Below the pieces are notes generated by a model. It saw only the letters and a program-made list of their open reading frames with translations, had not been told where the DNA came from and did no database searches. This document shows, piece after piece, positions 1-6,473 of a DNA stretch of 13,869 bases; the first letter of the stretch is position 1; each line of letters opens with the position of its first letter. A program made the translations under genes and the position numbers. Origin of the DNA: an uncultured Bacilli bacterium (GTDB lineage: Bacteria; Bacillota_I; Bacilli_A; RF39; UBA660); NCBI GenBank assembly GCA_934101445.1, contig CAKORQ010000011.1, forward strand, positions 1-13,869, in the 5' to 3' direction.

Positions 1-784
1 CTGGATCATCCCAAGTAAGGTCAATATGTAACCAGGTATCGTTAAAGTAAACAGCATTCCAAATATGGGTATTACTAGATACTTTATAATTTTTAACTCC
101 TAATTTATCTAAGGCTAGGGCATAAGCATCGGCATAGCCATTACAAGTAGCGTGTCCTTCCATAAAAACCCCAATTGCGGTATTACTATGATACTTACTA
201 GAGCCATTATTATTCTTTTCCGTATCATACTTAGTATTATTAATAATATAATCATGTACGGCAAGTAACTTATCTTTAAGAGTCATATTATCGGTGATAA
301 CAGTATTTAACATGGTTGTAACTTTATCATTTAAAAGAGTTATTTCCTCATCTGTATATGTTTTTGTAACTTTTATAGTAATTTCTCCCGTATCATCATA
401 TAAGGTTTGAATAGAAGAAAAGGAATTAAAAGGATTAGCATAATTATTAATTTGGGTAAGTAAAGTATCATTAGCCGAAATATCTTTAATATCACTTAAA
501 CATTCACTATATTCCCTAGGACAATAAAAAGTAAAAGAATTCCAGCCATTATTAATTACTGTATATATTATATTAAGTAAGTCATGATAACTATAAGGAA
601 CAAAATCTGTTGTTTCTTGGACAAATTTATAAGAAGCATCTTTATGATATTTATTATTATCTAAAATAACTACTTCTTTAGTATTATCAAGTTTACTAAC
701 TACATATTCGGTTATTGTATCAATATTTTTAATTTCTAATGTTAGTAGGGCTCCTAATATAAGAGGCCATATAAGTTTTTTCAA
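1..784 (-). CDS. Transglutaminase-like domain protein, 3' part beyond window
   Basis: The reading frame is open for 261 codons from a TTG start at 784 and runs off the left edge. The start is fixed by AGGTGAT four bases upstream (789-795) and by the typical MKKLIWP N-terminus with a short hydrophobic stretch (about residues 4-16), which suggests export or a membrane anchor. The C-terminal part seen here is a transglutaminase-like (papain-fold) domain. Its nucleophile Cys214 lies in GHATCNGYADAY, the His240 motif is THIWNAV, and Asp255 lies in WLHIDLTWDDP. Cys, His and Asp occur in the order and spacing of the catalytic triad. Such domains in Bacillota are usually extracellular and are predicted to be cysteine proteases or crosslinking enzymes acting on wall or surface proteins; the substrate here is unknown. 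The gene lies downstream of rpsT on the same strand, separated by a terminator. The domain call is firm, the function is not. Confidence 0.85.
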   Translation of the reverse strand, partial: MKKLIWPLILGALLTLEIKNIDTITEYVVSKLDNTKEVVILDNNKYHKDASYKFVQETTDFVPYSYHDLLNIIYTVINNGWNSFTFYCPREYSECLSDIKDISANDTLLTQINNYANPFNSFSSIQTLYDDTGEITIKVTKTYTDEEITLLNDKVTTMLNTVITDNMTLKDKLLAVHDYIINNTKYDTEKNNNGSSKYHSNTAIGVFMEGHATCNGYADAYALALDKLGVKNYKVSSNTHIWNAVYFNDTWLHIDLTWDDP

Positions 785-788
785 TTTA

Positions 789-806
789 ATCACCTAGTAA
801 ATTATA
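789..806 (-). promoter_or_regulatory. Candidate -10 element abutting the ribosome-binding site of the transglutaminase-like gene
   Basis: On the minus strand a perfect TATAAT (806-801) is followed after 5 nt by AGGTGAT (795-789) and the TTG start. No good -35 lies 16-18 nt upstream. If used, transcription would begin at or next to the Shine-Dalgarno sequence. The same spacing occurs before rnc and other genes in this window. Confidence 0.4.
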
Positions 807-808
807 TC

Positions 809-835
809 AAAAAAAATGAACCCTTACTAGTTCAT
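809..835 (-). terminator. Intrinsic terminator of rpsT
   Basis: Minus-strand hairpin with arms ATGAAC (835-830 side) and GTTCAT (821-816 side) and an 8-nt loop, followed by eight T residues (816-809). The rpsT stop codon (827-829) lies in the loop. The stem is only 6 bp, so some read-through into the transglutaminase-like gene is likely. Confidence 0.7.
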
Positions 836-1090
836 TTCTTTAACTTTATTATTTAATCTTGATTTTTGTCTAGCTGCAGCATTCTTTTTTACAAGACCTT
901 TGCTAGCGGCTCTATCAATTACAGTTTGTACTTCTTTAACTAAAGAAGTCGCTTCTTCTTTATTCTTTGATGCGATTGCTTTTTCACAAGCCTTAATAGT
1001 ATTCTTAACTCTTGCTTTTAATTCGTGGTTATTAGCAGTAGTTTTAGCAATTTGTTTAATCGCTTTCTTAGAACTCTTAATATTAGCCAT
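827..1090 (-). CDS. rpsT: 30S ribosomal protein S20
   Basis: Encodes an 87-residue, Lys/Ala-rich basic protein, the usual S20 length. S20 is a helical primary 16S rRNA-binding protein of the small subunit. The start MANIKSSKKAIKQ, the central helix with KNTIKACEKAI and the C-terminal KGLVKKNAAARQKSRL are diagnostic of bacterial S20. The ATG at 1090 is preceded by a strong ribosome-binding site AAGGAAGGAG, and a consensus sigma-A promoter lies just upstream (1121-1149). The gene is transcribed alone, away from the 1290 gene, and ends in its own short terminator. In Bacillus rpsT is likewise divergent from the gpr-spoIIP cluster, which matches the spoIIP homologue about 1.5 kb away here. Confidence 0.97.
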   Translation of the reverse strand: MANIKSSKKAIKQIAKTTANNHELKARVKNTIKACEKAIASKNKEEATSLVKEVQTVIDRAASKGLVKKNAAARQKSRLNNKVKEMN

Positions 1091-1120
1091 ACTCTTGCTC
1101 CTTCCTTAAATGTCTATATG

Positions 1121-1149
1121 ATTTTATCAAATATTTCCGGACTTTTCAA
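1121..1149 (-). promoter_or_regulatory. Sigma-A-type promoter of rpsT
   Basis: Minus strand: -35 TTGAAA (1149-1144), 17-nt spacer, -10 TAAAAT (1126-1121). The predicted transcription start near 1114 gives a leader of about 24 nt, too short for a large autoregulatory structure. Confidence 0.75.
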
Positions 1150-1218
1150 GGCATTTAAAATTTTTTTTCTATTTCTTAAGGCAAGAGCGGTTGTTTAGGC
1201 AAATTGCTCAGAATAAAG

Positions 1219-1247
1219 TTGACAAATAATAAATTATGTGTTAAAGT
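1219..1247 (+). promoter_or_regulatory. Sigma-A-type promoter of the 371-residue protein gene
   Basis: Perfect -35 TTGACA (1219-1224), 17-nt spacer ending in an extended -10 TG (1239-1240), and -10 TAAAGT (1242-1247). It is divergent from the rpsT promoter, with about 70 bp between the two -35 boxes. Confidence 0.8.
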
Positions 1248-1289
1248 AGCAGCCAATAAATGCAAGATTTAGCATTTTAAGGGGGATAT

Positions 1290-2405
1290 ATGCAAAATAT
1301 TGATGGGTTATTAAATAAATGGTATCAAGCCATGCAAAAGTATGAGAAAATAATGGCAAGTCCAACTTTAACAGCCGAAGAAAAAGAGAATATGATTGCT
1401 GATAGTAGTGTTATTAGCACTAAAGATAATAATTCGTTTGCTTTGTACCTTAATATAATTGAGTGCTACGATACTATCTTAAATGGTAAATGGACAAAAA
1501 TGGAACAAGATTTAGCAGCTTTTAAAGCCACCGGTAGACGTTCTTCTTGGGGCCCAGATTTACTTACAACTGCTGCTGAGTCAATTTGGCAAGCCTCAAC
1601 GGATTTTGAAACTTTTTATGCGGCCGTGGATAGTAAGTTTGCTGGCAAGTATGATAAAAATCTTTTAAAAATATTCTATGATATAAATAATTTACTTAAT
1701 GCTACGATTTGGACTCAAAGAATCGCTGGTAGTAAAAAAGACGTTCATAATTTAAATGCTTTAGAAAGCCAACTTGAAAACTTTATAGTTGACAGGGGAA
1801 TGAATTTTATCTTTCATGATATGGCTAACCATCATTATTTTGGTAAAGCCTATTTATCTGTTGTCCCAGAAAAATACACCGAAGTAATTTTAGAAGTTAT
1901 TAATTTTGTTAATAATTTTTCGCGTAATTTTAAAGGTGAACGTTTAGGTCAAACTAAATTTAGAACGGTTCCAGCCAATGATGCTATCGTATTTAGATTT
2001 GCTAATCCCGAACAATATTATTATATTAAAGACTTTGTTAAAAATAATAAAACAATTCAAGCGGCTATTAAACCTAATGCCACCTTCATTCCAACTGATG
2101 ATGCTAATTTAAATGTCTTACCAGATAATGATGACTCTTATAATTGCTTTTTAGCAACAGTTATATTTAAATATTTGCAAACTTGCTTGGAAGGTTCAAA
2201 AGAGCCCAATACTAACGATTTTATTACTTACGTTGAAAAAATTGCGGTAGATACTTATTACGACGGAGTAAATAATGCTAAAAACGTCAGCAATTATAAA
2301 AATACTTTACTCGGTAAATTATATGGTGAAGATGATTTAAAAATGATTGAGGAATCTTTAAGTACCGGAAGTATGGCTCGAAAATTAAAAAAGGATACTG
2401 AATAA
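1290..2405 (+). CDS. Hypothetical protein, 371 residues, unrecognised
   Basis: I do not recognise this family. The ATG at 1290 follows an excellent ribosome-binding site (AAGGGGGAT) and a strong extended promoter, and a terminator closes the gene, so it is a real, probably well expressed single-gene unit. The product has no signal peptide or membrane segment and looks cytosolic and mostly helical. Aromatic residues are frequent in the N-terminal half (for example RRSSWGPDLL near 83-92, IFHDMANHHYFGKAY near 174-188), with an Asp/Asn-rich stretch near 273-287 (PTDDANLNVLPDNDDSYN) and a polar, basic C-terminus. The two adjacent His in MANHHYFG could bind metal, but no known motif supports this. 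The gene lies between rpsT and spoIIP, where Bacillus carries the spore protease gene gpr. Its length is close to Gpr (about 370) but no Gpr sequence features were seen. Confidence 0.85.
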   Translation: MQNIDGLLNKWYQAMQKYEKIMASPTLTAEEKENMIADSSVISTKDNNSFALYLNIIECYDTILNGKWTKMEQDLAAFKATGRRSSWGPDLLTTAAESIWQASTDFETFYAAVDSKFAGKYDKNLLKIFYDINNLLNATIWTQRIAGSKKDVHNLNALESQLENFIVDRGMNFIFHDMANHHYFGKAYLSVVPEKYTEVILEVINFVNNFSRNFKGERLGQTKFRTVPANDAIVFRFANPEQYYYIKDFVKNNKTIQAAIKPNATFIPTDDANLNVLPDNDDSYNCFLATVIFKYLQTCLEGSKEPNTNDFITYVEKIAVDTYYDGVNNAKNVSNYKNTLLGKLYGEDDLKMIEESLSTGSMARKLKKDTE

Positions 2406-2420
2406 AAAGTACTATAAAAG

Positions 2421-2462
2421 ATAGGGTAAATAAACTTTTTAGTTAACTTACCTTATTTTTTT
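2421..2462 (+). terminator. Intrinsic terminator after the 371-residue protein gene
   Basis: Imperfect hairpin with a lower stem 2421-2429 paired to 2448-2456 (core GGTAA/TTACC), a short upper AAC/GTT stem, and a run of T residues at 2456-2462. It separates this gene from spoIIP. Confidence 0.7.
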
Positions 2463-2548
2463 AACATCTAAATTAAAAAAATTAAACTTTTAGGCATAAT
2501 TTGACATATTATTTAACACATATTAATTACAATTAAATAGTGATAATT

Positions 2549-3457
2549 ATGAAAAAAAGATTTAAAAGTAGGAAAAAATTAAATAATCTTAAGAAAATCA
2601 TCTATTTAATATTTATCTTAATAGGCTTTTTCTTAAGTTATCTTTATTTTTATTATAAAGTAAGAAACATGATATCTAGCGAGGATTATTTAAACTACTT
2701 ATTAAAAGTGGGCTTTAATAATCAAATAGATCGTAGTTATATAAAATCTAGTTTACTTAATAATATAACTTTAACTAATACTTCCCAAACTGAAAATAAT
2801 AATACCGATGAGGAAAATACTAAAGAAGTATCAAATAGTACCAAGCCTGTTGTTTATATCTATAGTACTCATGATACAGAAGGGTATGCTAGTAGTTATT
2901 TTAATATTTATAATATTAAACCTGATGTTAAAATAGCCTCTTATTATTTACAAGAAAAATTAAATGATTTAGGACTTAATACTATAGTAGAAAAAAGAAC
3001 TATTAAAGACGCTTTAAATAAAAATAACTGGGTTTATAAAGATTCTTATAAAGCCTCTAGAATTTATTTAGAAGATACATATCAAAATAATAATTCTTTA
3101 AAATACTTTATTGACTTCCATCGTGATTCTTCCTTAAAAAGTAAAACTACTACTACAATAGATGGTAAATCTTATGCTAGAGTTATGTTTTTAGTAGGTC
3201 TAGAGCACGATAATTATAATGCTAATCTAAAAGTAGCAACTGATCTTAATAACTTAATTAAAGCCCAATATCCTGGTCTAACTAGAGGTATCTATAAAAA
3301 GAAAGGACCTGGGGTAAATGGAATATATAATCAAGATTTTAATAGTAATTGTATTCTAATTGAGATGGGTGGACAATATAATACTATGTTAGAAGTATCA
3401 AATACAATTGATATCTTAGCAGGTATTCTTTATGATTATATAGGAGCTAATCTATGA
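2549..3457 (+). CDS. spoIIP: SpoIIP-family cell-wall hydrolase
   Basis: SpoIIP is a membrane-anchored peptidoglycan amidase/endopeptidase of the SpoIID-SpoIIM-SpoIIP machine that drives engulfment in sporulating Bacillota. The 302-residue product has a basic N-terminus, one membrane segment (about 17-36), a polar Asn/Thr-rich linker (about 72-100), then the SpoIIP domain. Visible motifs are YIYSTHDTEGY (His108, Glu111), FIDFHRDS (His191), QYPGLTRGIYKK, YNQDF and ILIEMGGQYNT (Glu272), which hold the expected metal and catalytic residues. I chose ATG 2549, preceded by TAGTGAT; a GTG at 2540 lies inside that ribosome-binding site. A perfect TTGACA at 2501-2506 may be its -35, but no good -10 lies at normal spacing. 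It is shorter than the Bacillus protein (about 400 residues). The TGA stop overlaps the next start. The family call is firm; whether the organism sporulates cannot be told here. Confidence 0.92.
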   Translation: MKKRFKSRKKLNNLKKIIYLIFILIGFFLSYLYFYYKVRNMISSEDYLNYLLKVGFNNQIDRSYIKSSLLNNITLTNTSQTENNNTDEENTKEVSNSTKPVVYIYSTHDTEGYASSYFNIYNIKPDVKIASYYLQEKLNDLGLNTIVEKRTIKDALNKNNWVYKDSYKASRIYLEDTYQNNNSLKYFIDFHRDSSLKSKTTTTIDGKSYARVMFLVGLEHDNYNANLKVATDLNNLIKAQYPGLTRGIYKKKGPGVNGIYNQDFNSNCILIEMGGQYNTMLEVSNTIDILAGILYDYIGANL

Positions 3458-3771
3458 AAAAAGGCAGCCCTTTCTTTAAAATTTTATTTATATTCTTCTT
3501 AATCTTTATGGCTCTTTATATTGCTTTAGAATCAGGTTATTACGATGTTAAAATGGGAAGAAAAGCTACTATTACAGAGGAGAAACTGCGAGAGTTTGAA
3601 CAAGATGTTAAAGAGGGAAAAGAAATTGATTTAAAGGATTATTTAACAAAAGACTATATTGATTATTCATCAGGAGTATCAAGGTTTGGCAGTAAAATAG
3701 GAACTAGTCTTGATAAATTAATGGACGGGGGAATTAAGGATTTTCTAAATCTTTTAGGTAGTTTATTTTAG
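3454..3771 (+). CDS. Small single-pass membrane protein coupled to spoIIP (YqxA-like position)
   Basis: Encodes 105 residues. A hydrophobic segment (about 7-25) follows a short basic N-terminus, so the rest (YYDVKMGRKATITEEKL onward) is probably outside the membrane. It contains a charged helical part (about 38-62, with EEKLREFEQDVKEGKEIDL) and an amphipathic C-terminal tail ending in FLNLLGSLF. The ATG overlaps the spoIIP stop (ATGA at 3454-3457) and has its own AGGAG at 3442-3446, so translation is probably coupled to spoIIP. In Bacillus the gene after spoIIP is yqxA, a small N-terminally membrane-anchored protein of unknown function. Position, size and topology match, but I cannot show sequence homology by eye. 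A role as a SpoIIP partner is inference from the coupling. Confidence 0.85.
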   Translation: MKKGSPFFKILFIFFLIFMALYIALESGYYDVKMGRKATITEEKLREFEQDVKEGKEIDLKDYLTKDYIDYSSGVSRFGSKIGTSLDKLMDGGIKDFLNLLGSLF

Positions 3772-3782
3772 TTACTAGATGC

Positions 3783-3811
3783 TTGCAATAACTTGTATTT
3801 TATGGTATCCT
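3783..3811 (+). promoter_or_regulatory. Promoter of the tandem small-protein operon
   Basis: -35 TTGCAA (3783-3788), 17-nt spacer, extended -10 TGG-TATCCT (3803-3811). The TATGGTAT core recurs before the lipoprotein and zinc-ribbon genes. The predicted start near 3818 gives an 18-nt leader carrying GAGGTGAT. Confidence 0.65.
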
Positions 3812-3835
3812 AACGGTAATTTTTGAGGTGATTTT

Positions 3836-4207
3836 ATGATGGAATGTGATAGAGATAAATATGTAAGAGTCGTATATAAATACCAGCAAGAGATACCTTT
3901 AAAAAATGGGCAAATAAGTCGTAATTATAATATTGATCAAGTTGCTAGTATGCCTGATGATGTTCTTTCCAAGTATTATTATTTTATTCAAGAAAGATTA
4001 AATGTTATTGCCGCTTTAACTAAGAAGCAAGATGAAGAAAAACTAACTACGGCTGAAGAAATAGATGATGCTATGCAACAATATTTAGTTGATACTTATG
4101 AAATTGATAATGGTCCCGATGAAGAACCAACTATGTATAAAGAAAATTTTTTAGGGGTAACGGAACCAAACCAAGTAGGAAAATTGCTATCAAGAATAAA
4201 AAAATAA
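3836..4207 (+). CDS. Hypothetical small acidic protein, copy A of a tandem pair
   Basis: Encodes 123 residues with no signal peptide or membrane segment. The first ATG (3836) or the adjacent ATG (3839) follows GAGGTGAT. I do not recognise the family. It is clearly paralogous to the next gene. Shared blocks are YKYQQEIP (15-21 region), a helix around YYFIQERLNVIAAL (48-61), and a C-terminal block with YEIDNGPDEEP followed by YKENFLG (about 88-107). The middle (64-80) is charged and probably helical. Nothing points to an enzyme or DNA-binding motif. It starts a two-gene operon with its own promoter and the terminator at 4611-4654. Confidence 0.85.
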   Translation: MMECDRDKYVRVVYKYQQEIPLKNGQISRNYNIDQVASMPDDVLSKYYYFIQERLNVIAALTKKQDEEKLTTAEEIDDAMQQYLVDTYEIDNGPDEEPTMYKENFLGVTEPNQVGKLLSRIKK

Positions 4208-4245
4208 GTAAAAATTACTATTTAAATAAAGAAAAGGGGATAATA

Positions 4246-4602
4246 ATGGAAAATAATTTACGAGATAATTTTGTTGATTTTATTTATACTTATCAGCAAG
4301 AAATGCCAGTTAAAAGAATAACTGATGGCGGCCATTTTAGCAAGCAAGAAATTAATAATTTTTCGACTGCGGCACTTTTTGAATGCTATGCTTATATATC
4401 CAGAAGACTTAGAATAATTGCTAAAGCTTTAGCGGAACAAAAAAGCAAAAATGAAGAAGAAAGTGGGCAAGCAGAGATTAGCGATGCTTTAGAAGAGTAT
4501 CTTTTATATACTCATGAAGAGGATAATGGTCTTTTAGAAGAACCAACGAGATATGAAGATAATTTTTTAGGAGCAAGATGTCCTAATGAAAGAAGATTAT
4601 AA
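4246..4602 (+). CDS. Hypothetical small acidic protein, copy B of a tandem pair
   Basis: Encodes 118 residues. The ATG is preceded by AAGGGGAT, and the gene lies 38 nt after copy A with no terminator between. It shares with copy A the blocks YTYQQEMP, a helix around YAYISRRLRIIAKAL, and a C-terminal block with HEEDNGLLEEP followed by YEDNFLG, without being near-identical, so the duplication is old. Conservation of the two ends and drift in the middle suggests a small helical fold with a conserved acidic C-terminal motif (DNG..EEP..Y..NFLG). It ends in a short Cys- and Arg-containing tail (RCPNERRL) absent from copy A. The function is unknown, and a cytosolic location is inferred from the lack of hydrophobic segments. 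Confidence 0.85.
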   Translation: MENNLRDNFVDFIYTYQQEMPVKRITDGGHFSKQEINNFSTAALFECYAYISRRLRIIAKALAEQKSKNEEESGQAEISDALEEYLLYTHEEDNGLLEEPTRYEDNFLGARCPNERRL

Positions 4603-4610
4603 TTTAAAAG

Positions 4611-4654
4611 GGTAATAATTAATTACAGAACGTATTTAATTGTTACCTTTTTTT
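4611..4654 (+). terminator. Strong intrinsic terminator of the tandem pair operon
   Basis: A 12-bp stem, GGTAATAATTAA (4611-4622) with TTAATTGTTACC (4636-4647), one G-T wobble, a 13-nt loop, then seven T residues (4648-4654). Confidence 0.9.
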
Positions 4655-4669
4655 CTACGCAATAAATTA

Positions 4670-4698
4670 TTTTCAAAATATTTTAACTATGGTATACT
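4670..4698 (+). promoter_or_regulatory. Extended -10 promoter upstream of the LppM-like lipoprotein
   Basis: Weak -35 TTTTCA (4670-4675), 17-nt spacer, and extended -10 TGG-TATACT (4690-4698). The start is expected near 4705, giving an unusually long leader (about 110 nt) before the lipoprotein start. A second TATAAT (4771-4776) lies closer but lacks a good -35. Confidence 0.6.
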
Positions 4699-4719
4699 CA
4701 TAATAGATGGGGATTTATA

Positions 4720-4758
4720 ATGAATATTAAAGAAAGTTTGGTGATTTTTAAATACTAA
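4720..4758 (+). CDS. Possible 12-residue leader peptide upstream of the lipoprotein gene
   Basis: A tiny ORF (MNIKESLVIFKY then TAA) starts with ATG 4720. It is preceded by GGGGAT at about 4709-4714 and begins roughly 15 nt after the predicted transcription start. A second GGGGAT (4784-4789) follows, then the real start at 4814. There is no run of one amino acid as in classical attenuators and no terminator-like hairpin behind it. It may be a translated upstream ORF, or chance. Confidence 0.35.
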   Translation: MNIKESLVIFKY

Positions 4759-4813
4759 TTAAAGAAAATATATAATAAAATTAGGGGATTAAAATTTAGA
4801 AAGTGAGAAGTTT

Positions 4814-5671
4814 ATGAAAAAGGCAAAAAGTTTCGTGTTATTAATGATTATGGCCTTCTTATTAACCGGTTGTGTAAAATTTAATACAAATATTGAAATT
4901 AAGAAAAATAAAAGTATGGATATGGCAGTTATTTATGCTGTTAATTCTTCATTGCTAAGTTATATGGATAATGATGGCGGCCTTTTATCTGATGATGATA
5001 AAAAAGAACTTGAAGATGAAGGATTTACTATTGAAAATTATAATGATGATACATTTACTGGTTACAAATTATTAAAAAATGTTAAAAATATTGATGAAGT
5101 TAGTGCTGCAAATGATATAAATTATAGTATTTCTGGTTTATTAGATGATTATAATGCCAATGATAAAAATATGTTTAAAGTAGAAAAGGGGTTATTTAAA
5201 AATACTTATTATGCTAATATTAAGTTTGATGCTAGTGATAGCAATTTAGATGATAATGATTCTTCTTCTGATAAGGATTTTGATATTAATGATAATAATT
5301 CCAGTGTAGCTCTTTTAGAAAATAAAGTAGATAATAATTTTGATGATGGTTATGGTTTGCCAGAAATGGATTTTTCTAATATGGCTGGTCTAGCTGGCAA
5401 TATAGATTTAAGTTTTAAAGTTGATTTACCTTATAAAGCAATCAGTAATAACGCTAGTAGTGTGGATAATGATTCTAAGACTTTAACTTGGAATTTATCA
5501 GCTACTAATGCTTCTAATATTGAATTTAGTTTCTATTTATATAATTGGAATACTATTTTAGCTTTAGGTGGTATTGTAATGGCTACTATTATTCTTGTTG
5601 TTTTACTAGCCTTAGCTTTAAGTAAAAAGAGTAATGTTAAACAAATTGAAGTAAAAATTAGTAATAATTAA
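4814..5671 (+). CDS. LppM-like lipoprotein with C-terminal membrane anchor
   Basis: Encodes 285 residues. The signal peptide (1-19) ends in the lipobox LTGC, so Cys20 is the predicted lipidated residue. The segment after it (VKFNTNIEIKKNKSMDMAV) and the later part with FKVDLPYKAISNNAS and TLTWNLSA (about 200-230) resemble the LppM/DUF3153 type of lipoprotein domain, in which a beta-rich module is followed by a transmembrane helix (here about 248-269) and a short basic tail. Between them lies an Asp/Asn/Ser-rich low-complexity linker (139-180). It is probably attached to the outer face of the membrane at both ends. The start is the ATG after AAGTGAGAAG. The gene converges on gatD/murT across a shared terminator. 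The lipoprotein call is firm, the LppM assignment moderate, and the role unknown. Confidence 0.85.
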   Translation: MKKAKSFVLLMIMAFLLTGCVKFNTNIEIKKNKSMDMAVIYAVNSSLLSYMDNDGGLLSDDDKKELEDEGFTIENYNDDTFTGYKLLKNVKNIDEVSAANDINYSISGLLDDYNANDKNMFKVEKGLFKNTYYANIKFDASDSNLDDNDSSSDKDFDINDNNSSVALLENKVDNNFDDGYGLPEMDFSNMAGLAGNIDLSFKVDLPYKAISNNASSVDNDSKTLTWNLSATNASNIEFSFYLYNWNTILALGGIVMATIILVVLLALALSKKSNVKQIEVKISNN

Positions 5672-5707
5672 ATAAATTTTTAATTTTAAAATCAAGTAAA
5701 AGAATAG

Positions 5708-5745
5708 AAAAAAGACCTATGGATTTAAAGTCTATAAGTCTTTTT
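5708..5745. terminator. Bidirectional terminator between the lipoprotein gene and gatD
   Basis: Hairpin with A-tract 5708-5713, stem 5714-5723 paired to 5731-5740 (one mismatch, one wobble), a 7-nt loop, and T-tract 5741-5745. A/T tracts flank both sides, so it can stop both converging transcripts. Confidence 0.75.
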
Positions 5746-5786
5746 AAAATGCTTTTTTTAATATGTCTGTTTTAAGATATTAAAAT

Positions 5787-6473
5787 TTATTCAGTTTCTT
5801 TATTAACAAAATTTTTAAGATAAGTCTCATAAGCTTGATAAGCTGTATCATGAGTCATAGCCTTATATTTAAGATTTTTAATTTTTAATAAATTTTTAGT
5901 GAAATATTCTAATAGATAAGGATTACGAATTAGAAGGGGACCTAAAAGATAAGTACCAAAAAAGTTATTTTTTCTAATACCTTCATTTTCGTTATTAGGA
6001 GCAAATCCCGTCCCAGTTGTTACTTTAAATAGGGGAGTTTCACTATATTCTTTAATAACAGTATCTCGGTTTTGAAAACCAATAACGTATTTTTTTATTA
6101 AATCAGTGGTATATACTTGTTCCCCAATAATCCTGAAATCTTCTTTAACACTTTTAAATTTTAATATTTTTAAATCACTAAATAAATCTAGAGCATTTCC
6201 GGTTACTAAAATAAATTTGTTGGCATCAATATATTTACTTAAATCTTCTTTATATCTTTTTAAATCTTCTAAGACAATAGGGTAGGACTCATCAAGGCCC
6301 GTACCAATATAAATAAAATCGTAATCCATCATTTTTATTTCTTCATGAAGAGATTTAAAGTCGACTTTATATTTTACTTCTTGTTTATCTAAAGCGTGCA
6401 TTAGGGCACGGACATTAGCCGACTCCCCATACATATTCATAATATCATAATATAAATGTAGTATTTTAATCAT
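5787..6473 (-). CDS. gatD: GatD-like glutamine amidotransferase subunit lacking the catalytic Cys and His
   Basis: In characterised bacteria GatD releases ammonia from glutamine, and MurT uses it to amidate lipid II glutamate to isoglutamine. This 228-residue protein has the family architecture: start LHLYYDIMNMYGESANVRAL, a FIYIGTGLDE loop, GFQNRDT (family GxENHxGxT), EGIRKNNFFGTYLLGPLL and IRNP. The key residues have changed. The nucleophile elbow usually reads CGGYQ but here is TGNAL, with Thr91 in place of Cys. The catalytic His of YLHGPLL is Leu177 in YLLGPLL. Canonical glutaminase activity therefore looks impossible. The protein may be a structural or allosteric partner, or MurT may use free ammonia. 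The gene is fused to murT by an ATGA overlap (6470-6473), so the complex is probably retained. Family confidence is high. The symbol denotes homology, not proven activity. Confidence 0.85.
   Translation of the reverse strand: MIKILHLYYDIMNMYGESANVRALMHALDKQEVKYKVDFKSLHEEIKMMDYDFIYIGTGLDESYPIVLEDLKRYKEDLSKYIDANKFILVTGNALDLFSDLKILKFKSVKEDFRIIGEQVYTTDLIKKYVIGFQNRDTVIKEYSETPLFKVTTGTGFAPNNENEGIRKNNFFGTYLLGPLLIRNPYLLEYFTKNLLKIKNLKYKAMTHDTAYQAYETYLKNFVNKETE

Noticed and set aside
900..1109. Plus-strand 69-residue hydrophobic frame opposite rpsT
   Set aside because: It is the antisense of the highly conserved rpsT, with no ribosome-binding site. The hydrophobicity comes from the complement of Lys/Ala codons.
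1290..2405. The 371-residue protein as a divergent Gpr spore protease
   Set aside because: Length and position fit, but no Gpr sequence motifs could be found by eye. Position alone is not enough to name it.
2501..2533. Sporulation (sigma-E) or sigma-A promoter for spoIIP
   Set aside because: A perfect TTGACA exists, but the best -10-like sequence (TACAAT 2528-2533) is 21 nt away, and a sigma-E-type match has wrong spacing. Not reported as a feature.
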